From positions 1-5,284 of the forward strand of contig WGBL01000408.1 of NCBI GenBank assembly GCA_015494375.1: 5,284 nt of DNA, in the 5' to 3' direction. The notes under the pieces are model-generated. The model worked only from the letters and a program-made list of their open reading frames with translations, was not told where the DNA came from and searched no databases. Positions 1-4,662 of the stretch are shown in pieces. Source of the stretch: Hyphomicrobiales bacterium (GTDB lineage: Bacteria > Pseudomonadota > Alphaproteobacteria > Rhizobiales > S144-23). How positions within the stretch are numbered: position 1 is the stretch's first letter; each line of letters opens with the position of its first letter. The position numbers were made by a program, and so were the translations under genes.

Positions 1-181
1 CCGCCGCTGCCGGCAAGTGCGCCGTCAACCCGCATTTCTTTCCGGGGCCCATGAACGCCATACCTCAGAAAGGTTCGGGGTTATGGGTCCCCGACAATCC
101 CGCGGGGGAAAGGCGGTACGAGATGGCACCCATTGCGGCTGCGGGCTTTCGGGGACGACAACGCCGCGCGCCGCACTCCCC

Positions 182-216
182 TTCTGATTTCTCACTTCCG
201 GTTTCCGGGTTCCGTC
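182..216. repeat. Imperfect heptamer tandem repeat, five units
   Basis: Five consecutive 7-nt units read TTCTGAT, TTCTCAC, TTCCGGT, TTCCGGG and TTCCGTC, starting at 182, 189, 196, 203 and 210. All share TTC at positions 1-3, and C/T then G/C follow, giving a consensus close to TTCYGRY. Seven-base tandem arrays of this kind are known in intergenic DNA of several bacteria and expand or contract by slippage. No role can be read from this copy. Confidence 0.5.
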
Positions 217-225
217 GCCGGTATG

Positions 226-254
226 GGTTTCCAACCCAACCGGAACGTTCTTGC
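226..254. repeat. Dispersed intergenic repeat, diverged copy A
   Basis: This 29-nt segment aligns without gaps to the copies at 3600-3628 and 4539-4567. It matches the latter at 21 of 29 positions, including an uninterrupted 11-nt core ACCGGAACGTT. It is the most diverged of the three copies. All three lie between genes. Confidence 0.45.
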
Positions 255-344
255 ACGGCCCAGCGCCGGGCGGCAAGGCTGAGCCCGAACGAGTGATGGT
301 GGGGCGCGAAAGGAGATTCGGAAAAAAACTCTCTTTCACGCCAT

Positions 345-445
345 TACGCCCCTCGGGCTTACCCCGGCGATCGGACCGGGTGATCCTGGGCCCGCAAACA
401 CGGCGTCTGCTGCTCTGCATTTCCGGGTTGATCCCCGGGCCATGC
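345..445. repeat. REP-like palindromic intergenic modules
   Basis: Two half-sites face each other: CTCGGGCTTACCCCGGCGAT (from about 352) and CCGGGTTGATCCCCGGGCCA (from about 423). A GGACCGGGTGATCCTGGGCC stretch (from about 374) lies between them. They resemble the extragenic palindrome of the form CCCGGGCTTGACCCGGGGATC that is widespread in Hyphomicrobiales. The match is from memory and imperfect, so this is a decayed or compound copy at best. Such modules usually form stem-loops in transcripts. Confidence 0.35.
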
Positions 446-504
446 GCGGCGACGTCATTGACGCGTTTTCTTGCGGTATCCAGGAGTTCGCCCCCAGCCC
501 CTTC

Positions 505-652
505 AGGAAAAAAATCCTTTAAACTCACTCGAATTACAACGACCTGAGCATAATTAAGGCTAAAATTTGCCATGATTTCAATTTGTTATGCCGTGGGCTA
601 AGGGGGTGCTTGTGACAAGAACGGAATAAACAGGATCTGTCGGGGGACACCC
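505..652 (+). promoter_or_regulatory. AT-rich leader and probable promoter region of the outer membrane gene
   Basis: This is the most AT-rich stretch of the left half and it lies directly upstream of the barrel gene, so the promoter is expected here. Candidate -10 hexamers are CATAAT (549-554) and TAAAAT (561-566), each five of six with TATAAT. Neither has a convincing -35 box at 16-18 bp, so I do not assign a start site. The leader between them and the ATG is about 90 nt. Confidence 0.35.
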
Positions 653-1360
653 ATGCTTAATCACAACTGGAGAAAAATGCTTCTTGCACTCTGTGCGCTC
701 GCGATACCGGGGCTCGCCGCTGCGGCAGACCTCAAAGGAGCGGCGCGGGGCGAGGAAGCCCAGGGCGCAGCGTCCGGTTTCATTTGGACAGGGCTCTATG
801 CCGGTCTCTCGGCGGGCCGCGGCTGGGGGCAGTCGACCCAATCCTACAATCGAAACGACAACCACGGACTTGCCATGACGGAGTCCGACGGAATGGTCGG
901 CGCCCTCACTCTGGGCTACAACCATCAGCTCTCTGGGGGCGCCGTGGTCGGCATAGAAGGTGACATTGGGCTCCTGGATGTGAGCGCCGATGACAAAATC
1001 GTCTACGATGGACACAACTACAAGACCAGCTTCGGGCCCTGGTGGGCCAGCGTGCGCGGCCGGCTCGGCTATGCCTGGGGCCCCGTTCTGCTCTATGGCA
1101 CGGGTGGCGTGGCACTCATGGGCGTCGACGAGGTCTCGATCGGCAATACGCCAGGCGAGACGGCTTACAATCGCGACCGGCGCTCGGGATGGGTCGCAGG
1201 CGGCGGCATCGAGTACGCCTTCGGCTCCCGCACGACACTCAAGGCGGAGTACCTGCATATGGACTTTGGTCGCTACTCGGGCTTTAGTGCCAACCAGGAG
1301 GATTATTATTTCGACAACGAGCTTGACCTCCTGCGCTTCGGGCTCAACTACATGTTCTGA
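653..1360 (+). CDS. Outer membrane beta-barrel protein (Omp25/Omp31-like porin family)
   Basis: This 235-residue protein is predicted to sit in the outer membrane as a small beta-barrel. Residues 1-24/25 form a Sec signal peptide: Arg7-Lys8, a hydrophobic run from 9 to 21, then Ala-Ala-Ala before Asp26. The segment FIWTGLYAGLSAGRGWG (about 44-60) is the typical first strand after the linker in the alphaproteobacterial Omp25/Omp31/RopB group. Alternating aromatic and Gly-rich strands follow (LTLGYNHQ, VVGIEGDIG, WWASVRGRLGYAW, LLYGTGGVAL, GWVAGGGIEYAF, TLKAEYLHMDFG). The chain ends LRFGLNYMF, with the terminal Phe recognised by the BAM assembly machinery. Length fits the family (about 200-260). 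The start at 653 has GGGGG seven bases upstream and gives a positively charged n-region; ATG 677, behind GGAG, is an alternative but loses Arg7 and Lys8. It is the only plus-strand gene here. The substrate, if it is a porin at all, cannot be told. Confidence 0.92.
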   Translation: MLNHNWRKMLLALCALAIPGLAAAADLKGAARGEEAQGAASGFIWTGLYAGLSAGRGWGQSTQSYNRNDNHGLAMTESDGMVGALTLGYNHQLSGGAVVGIEGDIGLLDVSADDKIVYDGHNYKTSFGPWWASVRGRLGYAWGPVLLYGTGGVALMGVDEVSIGNTPGETAYNRDRRSGWVAGGGIEYAFGSRTTLKAEYLHMDFGRYSGFSANQEDYYFDNELDLLRFGLNYMF

Positions 1361-1415
1361 TAGCTTCGAGCTTGCGGATTGACGCCCAGGATCATGTCAT
1401 GGGAGCAGGGTCCAG

Positions 1416-1667
1416 TCAGTGAAGACGTATCCCTGGATGCGGCATTGTCGCGGCGAGGATGGTTGCCCAGGTCGTGCAAGCGGCTTTCGGGATTTCATCG
1501 GAATCGTCGAGAAGGCCGCGCCAAAGATATCACTCCCTGAGATGAGACCTCACTCGCAATTCGGCAGTGAGATCCGGCGGATAGGGCGGCAGCGGAAGCA
1601 GCACGAGCGTGACCTTGGCGGGCACCTCGCGCACGCGCGCATTGTGAGGAACGGCCCGCTCCAGGAC
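1416..1667 (-). pseudogene. IS630-family transposase relic (C-terminal end)
   Basis: One minus-strand frame reads HNARVREVPAKVTLVLLPLP followed by PYPPDLTAELRV and then SHLRE-stop-YLWRGLLDDSDE, with a final TGA at 1416-1418. This follows the end of IS630/Tc1-type DDE transposases, where VPANVTLLPLPPYSPELNPVE carries the last catalytic Glu and LRERYLSHRLLDDYDAIV follows. The Glu of LTAE can be aligned with that catalytic residue. Signs of decay are plain. A TGA at 1530-1532 stands where the family has Arg (a CGA-to-TGA change would explain it), about one codon is missing between PPDL and LRE, and the N-terminal two thirds of the protein, including the first two Asp residues, are absent. No terminal inverted repeats were found. 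Recognition rests on remembered family consensus, not on an alignment. Confidence 0.72.
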
Positions 1668-1861
1668 AGCCCCGCATGTCGTTCGCTGTCGCCCTCGAAC
1701 GAAAGATCCGACCGCGCCCGCTGAGGGGATGTCCGGCGATCACGTGAGGTATGAAGCGCCCGGTCCTCGCCCCGGGCGGGTGGCGCGACGAGCGGCAGGG
1801 CGAGGGCTAGCACCGCCGTGGCAAGAATTGCAGCAACTGTCGTAACCGTCGCGTTTCTCAT
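1550..1861 (-). pseudogene. Truncated secreted-protein gene running into transposase debris
   Basis: From ATG 1861, with GGGGG five to six bases upstream, the frame begins MRNATVTTVAAILATAVLAL and continues ALPLVAPPARGED. This is a convincing Sec signal peptide with a likely cleavage site near ARG-ED. An ATG at 1882 would add seven residues but has a poorer start context. After about residue 40 the translation becomes Arg/Cys/Pro-rich and, below about 1667, simply reads the transposase relic out of frame, so the original C-terminus seems to have been lost at the insertion junction. The mature protein cannot be identified. A real short secreted peptide cannot be excluded. Confidence 0.35.
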
Positions 1862-1902
1862 GATTGCCCCCGAACGCTTCACCTCAGCCGGTCGGCTTCA
1901 TC

Positions 1903-1980
1903 GGGGACAGTGTATATTTTTTTGCCGCGCTTCTCGCAAACGACACCACAACCACCATCCAAAAAATTTAAGATGTCCCC
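1903..1980. repeat. Short element with inverted GGGGACA termini
   Basis: GGGGACAGTGTATATTTTTT begins at 1903 and its imperfect inverse ends with TGTCCCC at 1974-1980. Over the outer 21 bases the two ends pair at 16 positions: a perfect 7-bp terminus, then a T-rich inner arm. The enclosed stretch is about 35 nt. Elements with GGGGACA-type ends and T-rich arms are common as non-autonomous repeats in proteobacteria, sometimes mobilised by Y1 (REP-associated tyrosine) transposases. No transposase of that kind is visible here. On the minus strand it lies just beyond the hepT stop, so it could also act as a terminator-like hairpin. Confidence 0.5.
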
Positions 1981-2003
1981 AATTAACTCACGCCAAGGGG
2001 GCT

Positions 2004-2354
2004 TCAAGTCTATGGCGTTCGGCGCGCTAGCATGTCCCGCATCACGGTCTCGAGCCGGGCAAGATCGCTCGTCATGATCTCCCAGAGGATGACCGGCTCG
2101 ATGCGAAATTACTCGTGACGTATCTTGTTGCCGACCGCCTTGATCTCGGCCCAGGGCTCGTCCGGATAGGCGGCCAGCCAGTCCTCGGGGATATGACGCA
2201 CGGCCTCGGAGATGGTCTGGATGGCATAGGCCGCAGCATGACAGGCGATGATCGAGCCCGCGAAGCTCGCTCGGTCGTGCTCGCTCGCGATGTCATCGAG
2301 AAGCGCGATCTCCCGCAGCACATCGTGTATCCGCAAAAGCGGGTCGTGTGCCAT
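2004..2354 (-). pseudogene. hepT: HepT-like HEPN (DUF86) toxin, broken by nonsense codons
   Basis: In the MntA/HepT system the HEPN protein is an RNase toxin whose Tyr in the RX4HXY motif is polyadenylylated by its partner MntA. Here ATG 2354 gives MAHDPLLRIHDVLREIALLD and an all-helical DUF86 sequence to AVGNKIRHE, where TAA (2109-2111) stops translation after 81 residues. The same frame continues as FRIEPVILWEIMTSDLARLE and TVMRDMLARRTP, exactly the expected C-terminal helix, to TAG at 2010-2012. The TAA thus replaces the Tyr of HxY (GNKIRHEY is the common variant of this subfamily). Comparison with the orphan tail at 3525-3591 suggests that the TAG too is a mutated Lys codon and that the original stop was TGA at 2004-2006, giving 116 residues. 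The start lies 2 nt after the mntA stop. The 81-residue product would lack the modified Tyr and the last helix and is probably inactive. Confidence 0.88.
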
Positions 2355-2356
2355 GA

Positions 2357-2678
2357 TCAGCCGATCCGTATGGCGTCACGCTCGATGGCGTCCTTCATGA
2401 GGGGATGGAGGCTGCCACGGGTGGTGATGGTGACGGCGAGGCCGAGCGCCTCTGCGAGCCTGCGCTCGAGCCCGATGATGGCGAGCAGGCTCGGCACCTT
2501 GCGATCCGGATCGAAACCGATGAACAGATCGACATTGCTGTCGGCGCGATGATCGCCGCGCGCGTGAGCCGAACAGGTAGACGCCGGTCGCACCAATGCG
2601 GCGAAGCGCCGGCAGGGCCGCGCGCAGCTCGGTGATGAGGCCGCTCTTGTCCCGCGTTATGGTGCTTGTCTGCGTCAT
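2357..2678 (-). pseudogene. mntA: MntA-like nucleotidyltransferase antitoxin, frameshifted
   Basis: MntA antitoxins are minimal nucleotidyltransferases that add AMP to the Tyr of HepT. From ATG 2678 the frame reads MTQTSTITRDKSGLITELRA and on to GVYLFGSRAR, the start of the GSx10DxD motif. It then needs a shift to continue as GDHRADSNVDLFIGFDPD and LERRLAEALGLAVTITTRGS, ending MKDAIERDAIRIG at TGA 2357-2359. The shift lies in the CGCGCGCG run at 2557-2564; restoring one CG dinucleotide gives GSRARGD and a protein of 107 residues, normal for the family. Independently, the first Asp of DxD is Asn (codon AAT, residue 49), which should abolish metal binding. The first frame alone leaves no nucleotidyltransferase domain. 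The stop is 2 nt before the hepT start, so the pair was a translationally coupled operon. Confidence 0.88.
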
Positions 2679-2817
2679 GACGGCGAGGATAGCTTCGAGG
2701 GGCTTCGACGCGCAAGTCCAGTGTCGGTGCGAGATTCCAAGGTCGGCATGGGCAATGCGGGTGGCACACGAAAACCTTAACCCGCAAGGTATATCGGGAT
2801 GGCCCACGAAGCAGAGC

Positions 2818-2839
2818 GCGCAGCCCATGGCTGCTGCGC
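2818..2839 (-). terminator. Hairpin just past the Uma2 gene
   Basis: A 7-bp perfect stem GCGCAGC (2818-2824) / GCTGCGC (2833-2839) encloses an 8-nt loop containing part of CCATGG. It lies 9-30 nt downstream of the Uma2 stop on the minus strand. No U-tract follows, so it is at most a weak or Rho-assisted terminator; it would also separate uma2 transcription from the mntA/hepT pair. Confidence 0.3.
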
Positions 2840-2847
2840 TGCCTGCT

Positions 2848-3435
2848 TCAGGTGGCAAGCATGTCGAGCGCGAGGGTGAGCCCCGGCGGATCGAGGGTGA
2901 GAGTCTCGGCGGTCTTGGGCGGGATAATGCGCGCTGCGATCTCCTTGCCCGCGCGATAATGATGGGTGATCTGCCCGTGCACCGGATCGATCACCAGATA
3001 GTGGGCAAGGGAGGGCAGGGAGAAGTAGTCGGCGAGCTTGTCGGTGAGATCCTTATAGGCGGTCGATGGCGATAGGACCTCGACGATGATCACCGGATCG
3101 GGGACGACAATAGCCTCATCGGCGATGCGCTCGCCGCAATAAACGAGGGCGTCGGGCTCGTAGGCGATCTCGTCGCTCACGCGCACGGTCATTCCGTCGG
3201 GCAGCGCCTCGCAATCGAGGCCCGCCTTGGCGATGGCCTCGCTGAGCGTCTGCACCACCCTGTGCTTGGCGCGGGCATGGCGGGCGCGCTCGGCCTGGCC
3301 CTTGGTGGGATCATGCTTGCGCACCGGCACGCCATTGTGCAGCTCCCAGCGCCCCTCGGCGGTCTCGTACCAGGTCATGAACTCGTCGAAGGTCATCTTG
3401 TCCTTTGGCGGCGTCTCGGCTTTGAGGGCTGTCAT
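2848..3435 (-). CDS. Uma2-family PD-(D/E)XK putative endonuclease
   Basis: This 195-residue protein belongs to the Uma2 (DUF820) family, a restriction-endonuclease-like fold whose biological role is unsettled. N-terminal MTFDEFMTWYETAEGRWELH (14-33) followed by NGVPV is the standard opening. YEPDALVYCG supplies Asp95, VIIVEVLSPST supplies Glu119, and the conserved D-x3-K-x3-Y pattern follows as Asp129, Lys133 and Tyr137. SLAHYLVIDP (142-151) is the typical closing strand. All expected catalytic positions are present and length is normal. I chose ATG 3435; ATG 3396 is a real alternative, since AAAGGA lies four bases before it and it would start exactly at MTFDEF, whereas 3435 has only weak purine-rich sequence upstream. 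The gene stands alone on the minus strand between a complete (though broken) mntA/hepT pair and an orphan hepT tail. DNA cleavage is inferred from the fold, not shown. Confidence 0.92.
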   Translation of the reverse strand: MTALKAETPPKDKMTFDEFMTWYETAEGRWELHNGVPVRKHDPTKGQAERARHARAKHRVVQTLSEAIAKAGLDCEALPDGMTVRVSDEIAYEPDALVYCGERIADEAIVVPDPVIIVEVLSPSTAYKDLTDKLADYFSLPSLAHYLVIDPVHGQITHHYRAGKEIAARIIPPKTAETLTLDPPGLTLALDMLAT

Positions 3436-3474
3436 GGGCGGCGTCTCTCGTCTCCGTTTGTCCGGGCAAAGGGC

Positions 3475-3480
3475 AGGATA
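3475..3480 (-). promoter_or_regulatory. Possible -10 box for the Uma2 gene
   Basis: On the minus strand TATCCT (four of six with TATAAT) lies about 40 bases upstream of ATG 3435. With a 17-bp spacer the -35 position reads CTCGCA, only three of six with TTGACA. The placement between the hepT relic and uma2 is sensible, but the match is weak. Confidence 0.2.
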
Positions 3481-3524
3481 GCACAGCCCGGCGCCCTTGC
3501 GAGCGCTCCGGACGGCTTCAGGGC

Positions 3525-3591
3525 TCAAGCCTTTGGCGCCCGGCGCGCCAGCATATCCCGCATCACGGTCTCGAGCCGGGCAAGATTGCCC
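3525..3591 (-). pseudogene. Orphan 3' end of a second hepT (DUF86) gene
   Basis: These 67 bases align without gaps to 2004-2070 with eight mismatches, including a 31-nt perfect block. In the minus frame they encode NLARLETVMRDMLARRAPKA followed by TGA, the last helix of the HepT-like protein. Upstream of residue N the similarity to hepT stops abruptly and a dispersed intergenic repeat (3600-3628) begins, so the body of this gene has been deleted. A longer open frame running back to 3740 is not hepT-like and is probably chance. This copy keeps the Lys and Ala codons that are TAG and ACT in the other copy, so it preserves the ancestral end. Confidence 0.8.
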
Positions 3592-3599
3592 TGAAAGCC

Positions 3600-3628
3600 G
3601 GTTTGAACTCCGACCGGAATGTTCAGGC
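3600..3628. repeat. Dispersed intergenic repeat, copy B
   Basis: This 29-nt segment (GGTTTGAACTCCGACCGGAA and nine more bases) matches the copy at 4539-4567 at 25 of 29 positions. It directly abuts the hepT relic, which makes it a candidate deletion or recombination endpoint. Read on the minus strand the copies give N-V/I-P-V, but the sequence on either side does not form a shared protein. Confidence 0.5.
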
Positions 3629-3646
3629 GGCCTCTCGGCGCGCACG

Positions 3647-3671
3647 CCCGCCTTGGCATGACCAATGGGGC
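3647..3671. repeat. Second dispersed module, copy B
   Basis: CCCGCCTTGGCATGACCAAT followed by GGGGC is repeated at 4455-4480 with one extra base and about three substitutions. The two modules occur near the 29-nt repeat in both spacers, but in opposite order (after it here, before it at 4455). On the minus strand the two copies read G/R-P-I-G-x-A-K-x-G, possibly a decayed common sequence. Confidence 0.45.
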
Positions 3672-3736
3672 CGGCGCCCGCAAACCACGGGCCGCAAGGG
3701 CCGCAAGGGGCGTCCGCTTCTCGCGGGAGGTGTCGG

Positions 3737-4117
3737 TCACGCTTCGCTTGCCGGCATCGCCCCGGGCAGCGGGCGGATGCGTATGCGGCCGGGCTCGATG
3801 ACAACGAGGTTCCCCTCCGCCTGATCAGCGATCTTGATGATCTGCTCGACCGCATGAGCCTCGCGCCTGCCTGCCTGCAGGTCATGGAGGGCGAGGACAA
3901 TCACGCCGACGGCAGGCTGAGCGTGCCGGACGGCCAGCTCGCCGAAGCCGCGATCCTCGGTGATCACGACGCGGCCCTCGGCCTCGGCGAGCGCCAGAGT
4001 GCGGTCGTCACTATCGCCCTGACACACCGTCTTGGCGTCGAGGATGTCGAAGCCATGCGCGGCGAGTCCCTCGACGACGAGGGCCGCGACGCATTCATCG
4101 GCGAAGAGGCGCGGCAT
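3737..4117 (-). CDS. DUF5615 PIN-like toxin
   Basis: This is a 126-residue member of the DUF5615 (Mut7-C-like, PIN-fold) family, which pairs with DUF433 proteins as a predicted type II toxin-antitoxin system; the toxin is expected to be a metal-dependent RNase. MPRLFADECV supplies Asp7-Glu8, DSDDRTLALA (35-44) supplies the Ser-Asp pair, and GRVVITEDRGFGEL (48-61) carries the T-x-D-x-x-F-G signature with Asp55. VGVIVLAL is the next core strand and PGRIRIRPLP the usual C-terminal strand. All acidic positions of the presumed active site are present and length is normal. ATG 4117 follows the DUF433 stop by 3 nt (TGA TCG ATG), so translation is coupled to the antitoxin. The last seven residues (GAMPASEA region) extend slightly past the family core. 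Nothing suggests inactivation. Confidence 0.92.
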   Translation of the reverse strand: MPRLFADECVAALVVEGLAAHGFDILDAKTVCQGDSDDRTLALAEAEGRVVITEDRGFGELAVRHAQPAVGVIVLALHDLQAGRREAHAVEQIIKIADQAEGNLVVIEPGRIRIRPLPGAMPASEA

Positions 4118-4120
4118 CGA

Positions 4121-4351
4121 TCACTCGGCCGCCTCGATGCCTTCATGGGCGAGATAGTCCGCGGCGAAGGCCTGGGCGGCGCGAATGTCCTCCTCGGTGA
4201 GGTGGGGATAGTTGCGCAGGATGTGCGCGACGCTGTCGCCGGCGGCGAGGCATCTCAGAATGTGCTCGACCGTGATTCGCGTGCCCCTGATGACGGGCTT
4301 GCCCATCATGATCTCGGGATCGCGAATGATGCGCGGATGCGAATGCGGCAT
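4121..4351 (-). CDS. DUF433 antitoxin
   Basis: This 76-residue protein is a complete DUF433 family member, the small winged-helix/HTH partner of DUF5615 toxins, expected to bind both toxin and operator DNA. RIIRDPEIMMGKPVIRGTRI (7-26) is the signature opening (D-P-x-I-x-x-G-K-P-x-I-x-G-T-R). TVEHILRCLAAGDSVAHILR (27-46) and NYPHLTEEDIRAAQAFAADY (47-66) complete the HTH-like helices. ATG 4351 is preferred because GGAAGA precedes it by three bases and the family starts here; an in-frame ATG at 4396 would add 15 residues that are not family-like. It is the first gene of a two-gene operon, antitoxin before toxin. Autoregulation is the rule for such pairs, but no clear operator palindrome was seen upstream. 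Confidence 0.92.
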   Translation of the reverse strand: MPHSHPRIIRDPEIMMGKPVIRGTRITVEHILRCLAAGDSVAHILRNYPHLTEEDIRAAQAFAADYLAHEGIEAAE

Positions 4352-4458
4352 GGATCGTCTTCCGTTGCCTGGAGTATTGGCACCCAGCATAGCATGACAG
4401 GACGATTGGCGTGAGATCAAAACGGCCCACTCCAGGTGAAGGCCAAGAAATCCACCCG

Positions 4459-4640
4459 CCCTTGGCGAGGCCAATGGGGCGCGCCGGTGTGGTGGGCGTT
4501 GTCGGCCATGACGCGGCGTCGAGGCTGTGGCAAGGCAGGGTTTGAACCACGACCGGAACGTTAAGGCCAAAAGGGCACCGAGCGGCGAAGACCGGCATGA
4601 TCGGTGAGGCCGGCGGCCACGATGCCAGCCTCGCCAAGGG
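4459..4640. repeat. 182-bp segment bounded by perfect 13-bp inverted repeats
   Basis: CCCTTGGCGAGGC (4459-4471) and its exact reverse complement GCCTCGCCAAGGG (4628-4640) frame 182 bp that contain a copy of the 29-nt dispersed repeat. A perfect 13-bp pair at this distance is unlikely by chance. No target-site duplication is visible on the flanks (CCCG versus AGTG). It could be a small non-autonomous element or a long-range stem. Confidence 0.45.
4539..4567. repeat. Dispersed intergenic repeat, copy C
   Basis: This 29-nt copy begins GGTTTGAACCACGACCGGAA and ends CGTTAAGGC. It matches copy B (3600-3628) at 25 of 29 and copy A (226-254) at 21 of 29, with ACCGGAACGTT shared exactly with copy A. 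It lies inside the 182-bp inverted-repeat segment. Confidence 0.5.
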
Positions 4641-4662
4641 AGTGCCCTATGCTGCCGGCGGG

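Larger units (their letters stand above)
1..540. other. Gene-free repeat-bearing intergenic region
   Basis: I see no credible gene in this stretch. Several reading frames stay open on both strands, but their translations are rich in Arg, Pro and Gly, lack any recognisable motif and follow no ribosome binding site. Instead the region holds short repeat structures: an 8-bp inverted repeat GTCCCCGA (87-94) / TCGGGGAC (149-156), a heptamer tandem array (182-216), one diverged copy of a dispersed repeat (226-254) and REP-like modules (about 345-445). The composition turns AT-rich from about 505 onward, which marks the leader of the downstream outer membrane protein gene. It may also contain remnants of genes too decayed to recognise. 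Confidence 0.6.
4352..4662. other. Gene-free spacer with inverted and dispersed repeats
   Basis: This stretch separates the end of the WD40 gene from the DUF433 start, both on the minus strand. Open frames exist but look non-coding. It holds the promoter of the DUF433/DUF5615 pair (not confidently located), copies of both dispersed modules (4455-4480 and 4539-4567), and a 182-bp segment bounded by 13-bp inverted repeats. A GC-rich near-palindrome GGCCGGCGGCC lies at about 4609. Confidence 0.55.

Noticed and set aside
25..573. Minus-strand open frame of 182 codons
   Set aside because: It crosses heptamer, REP-like and dispersed repeats, is Arg/Pro/Gly-rich with no motif, and has no ribosome binding site.
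1361..1415. Possible terminator after the outer membrane gene
   Set aside because: Only a very short AGC/GCT hairpin is seen directly after the stop, without a T-tract.
2115..2552. Plus-strand frame of 145 codons opposite hepT and mntA
   Set aside because: It is an antisense shadow; the minus strand carries clear DUF86 and nucleotidyltransferase sequence.
3600..3628. tRNA T-arm-like GGTTTGAACTCC
   Set aside because: The conserved TTC of the T loop is absent and no acceptor, D or anticodon arms can be built around it; it belongs to a dispersed repeat.
3690..3707. Two tandem copies of GGCCGCAAG
   Set aside because: Only two units in GC-rich DNA; this is within chance expectation and nothing else supports a function.
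3436..3900. Upstream extension of the Uma2 frame to 3900
   Set aside because: The added residues overlap the hepT relic and the DUF5615 gene in another frame and are not Uma2-like; family similarity begins after ATG 3435.
3665..4414. Long plus-strand open frame of 249 codons
   Set aside because: It lies antisense to the DUF433 and DUF5615 genes, both of which show full family motifs; its translation has no recognisable domain and reflects GC-rich codon bias.
4386..4420. Possible minus-strand promoter (TTGATC and TATGCT) before DUF433
   Set aside because: The two boxes are 23 bp apart, too far for a standard sigma-70 promoter, and neither is a strong match.
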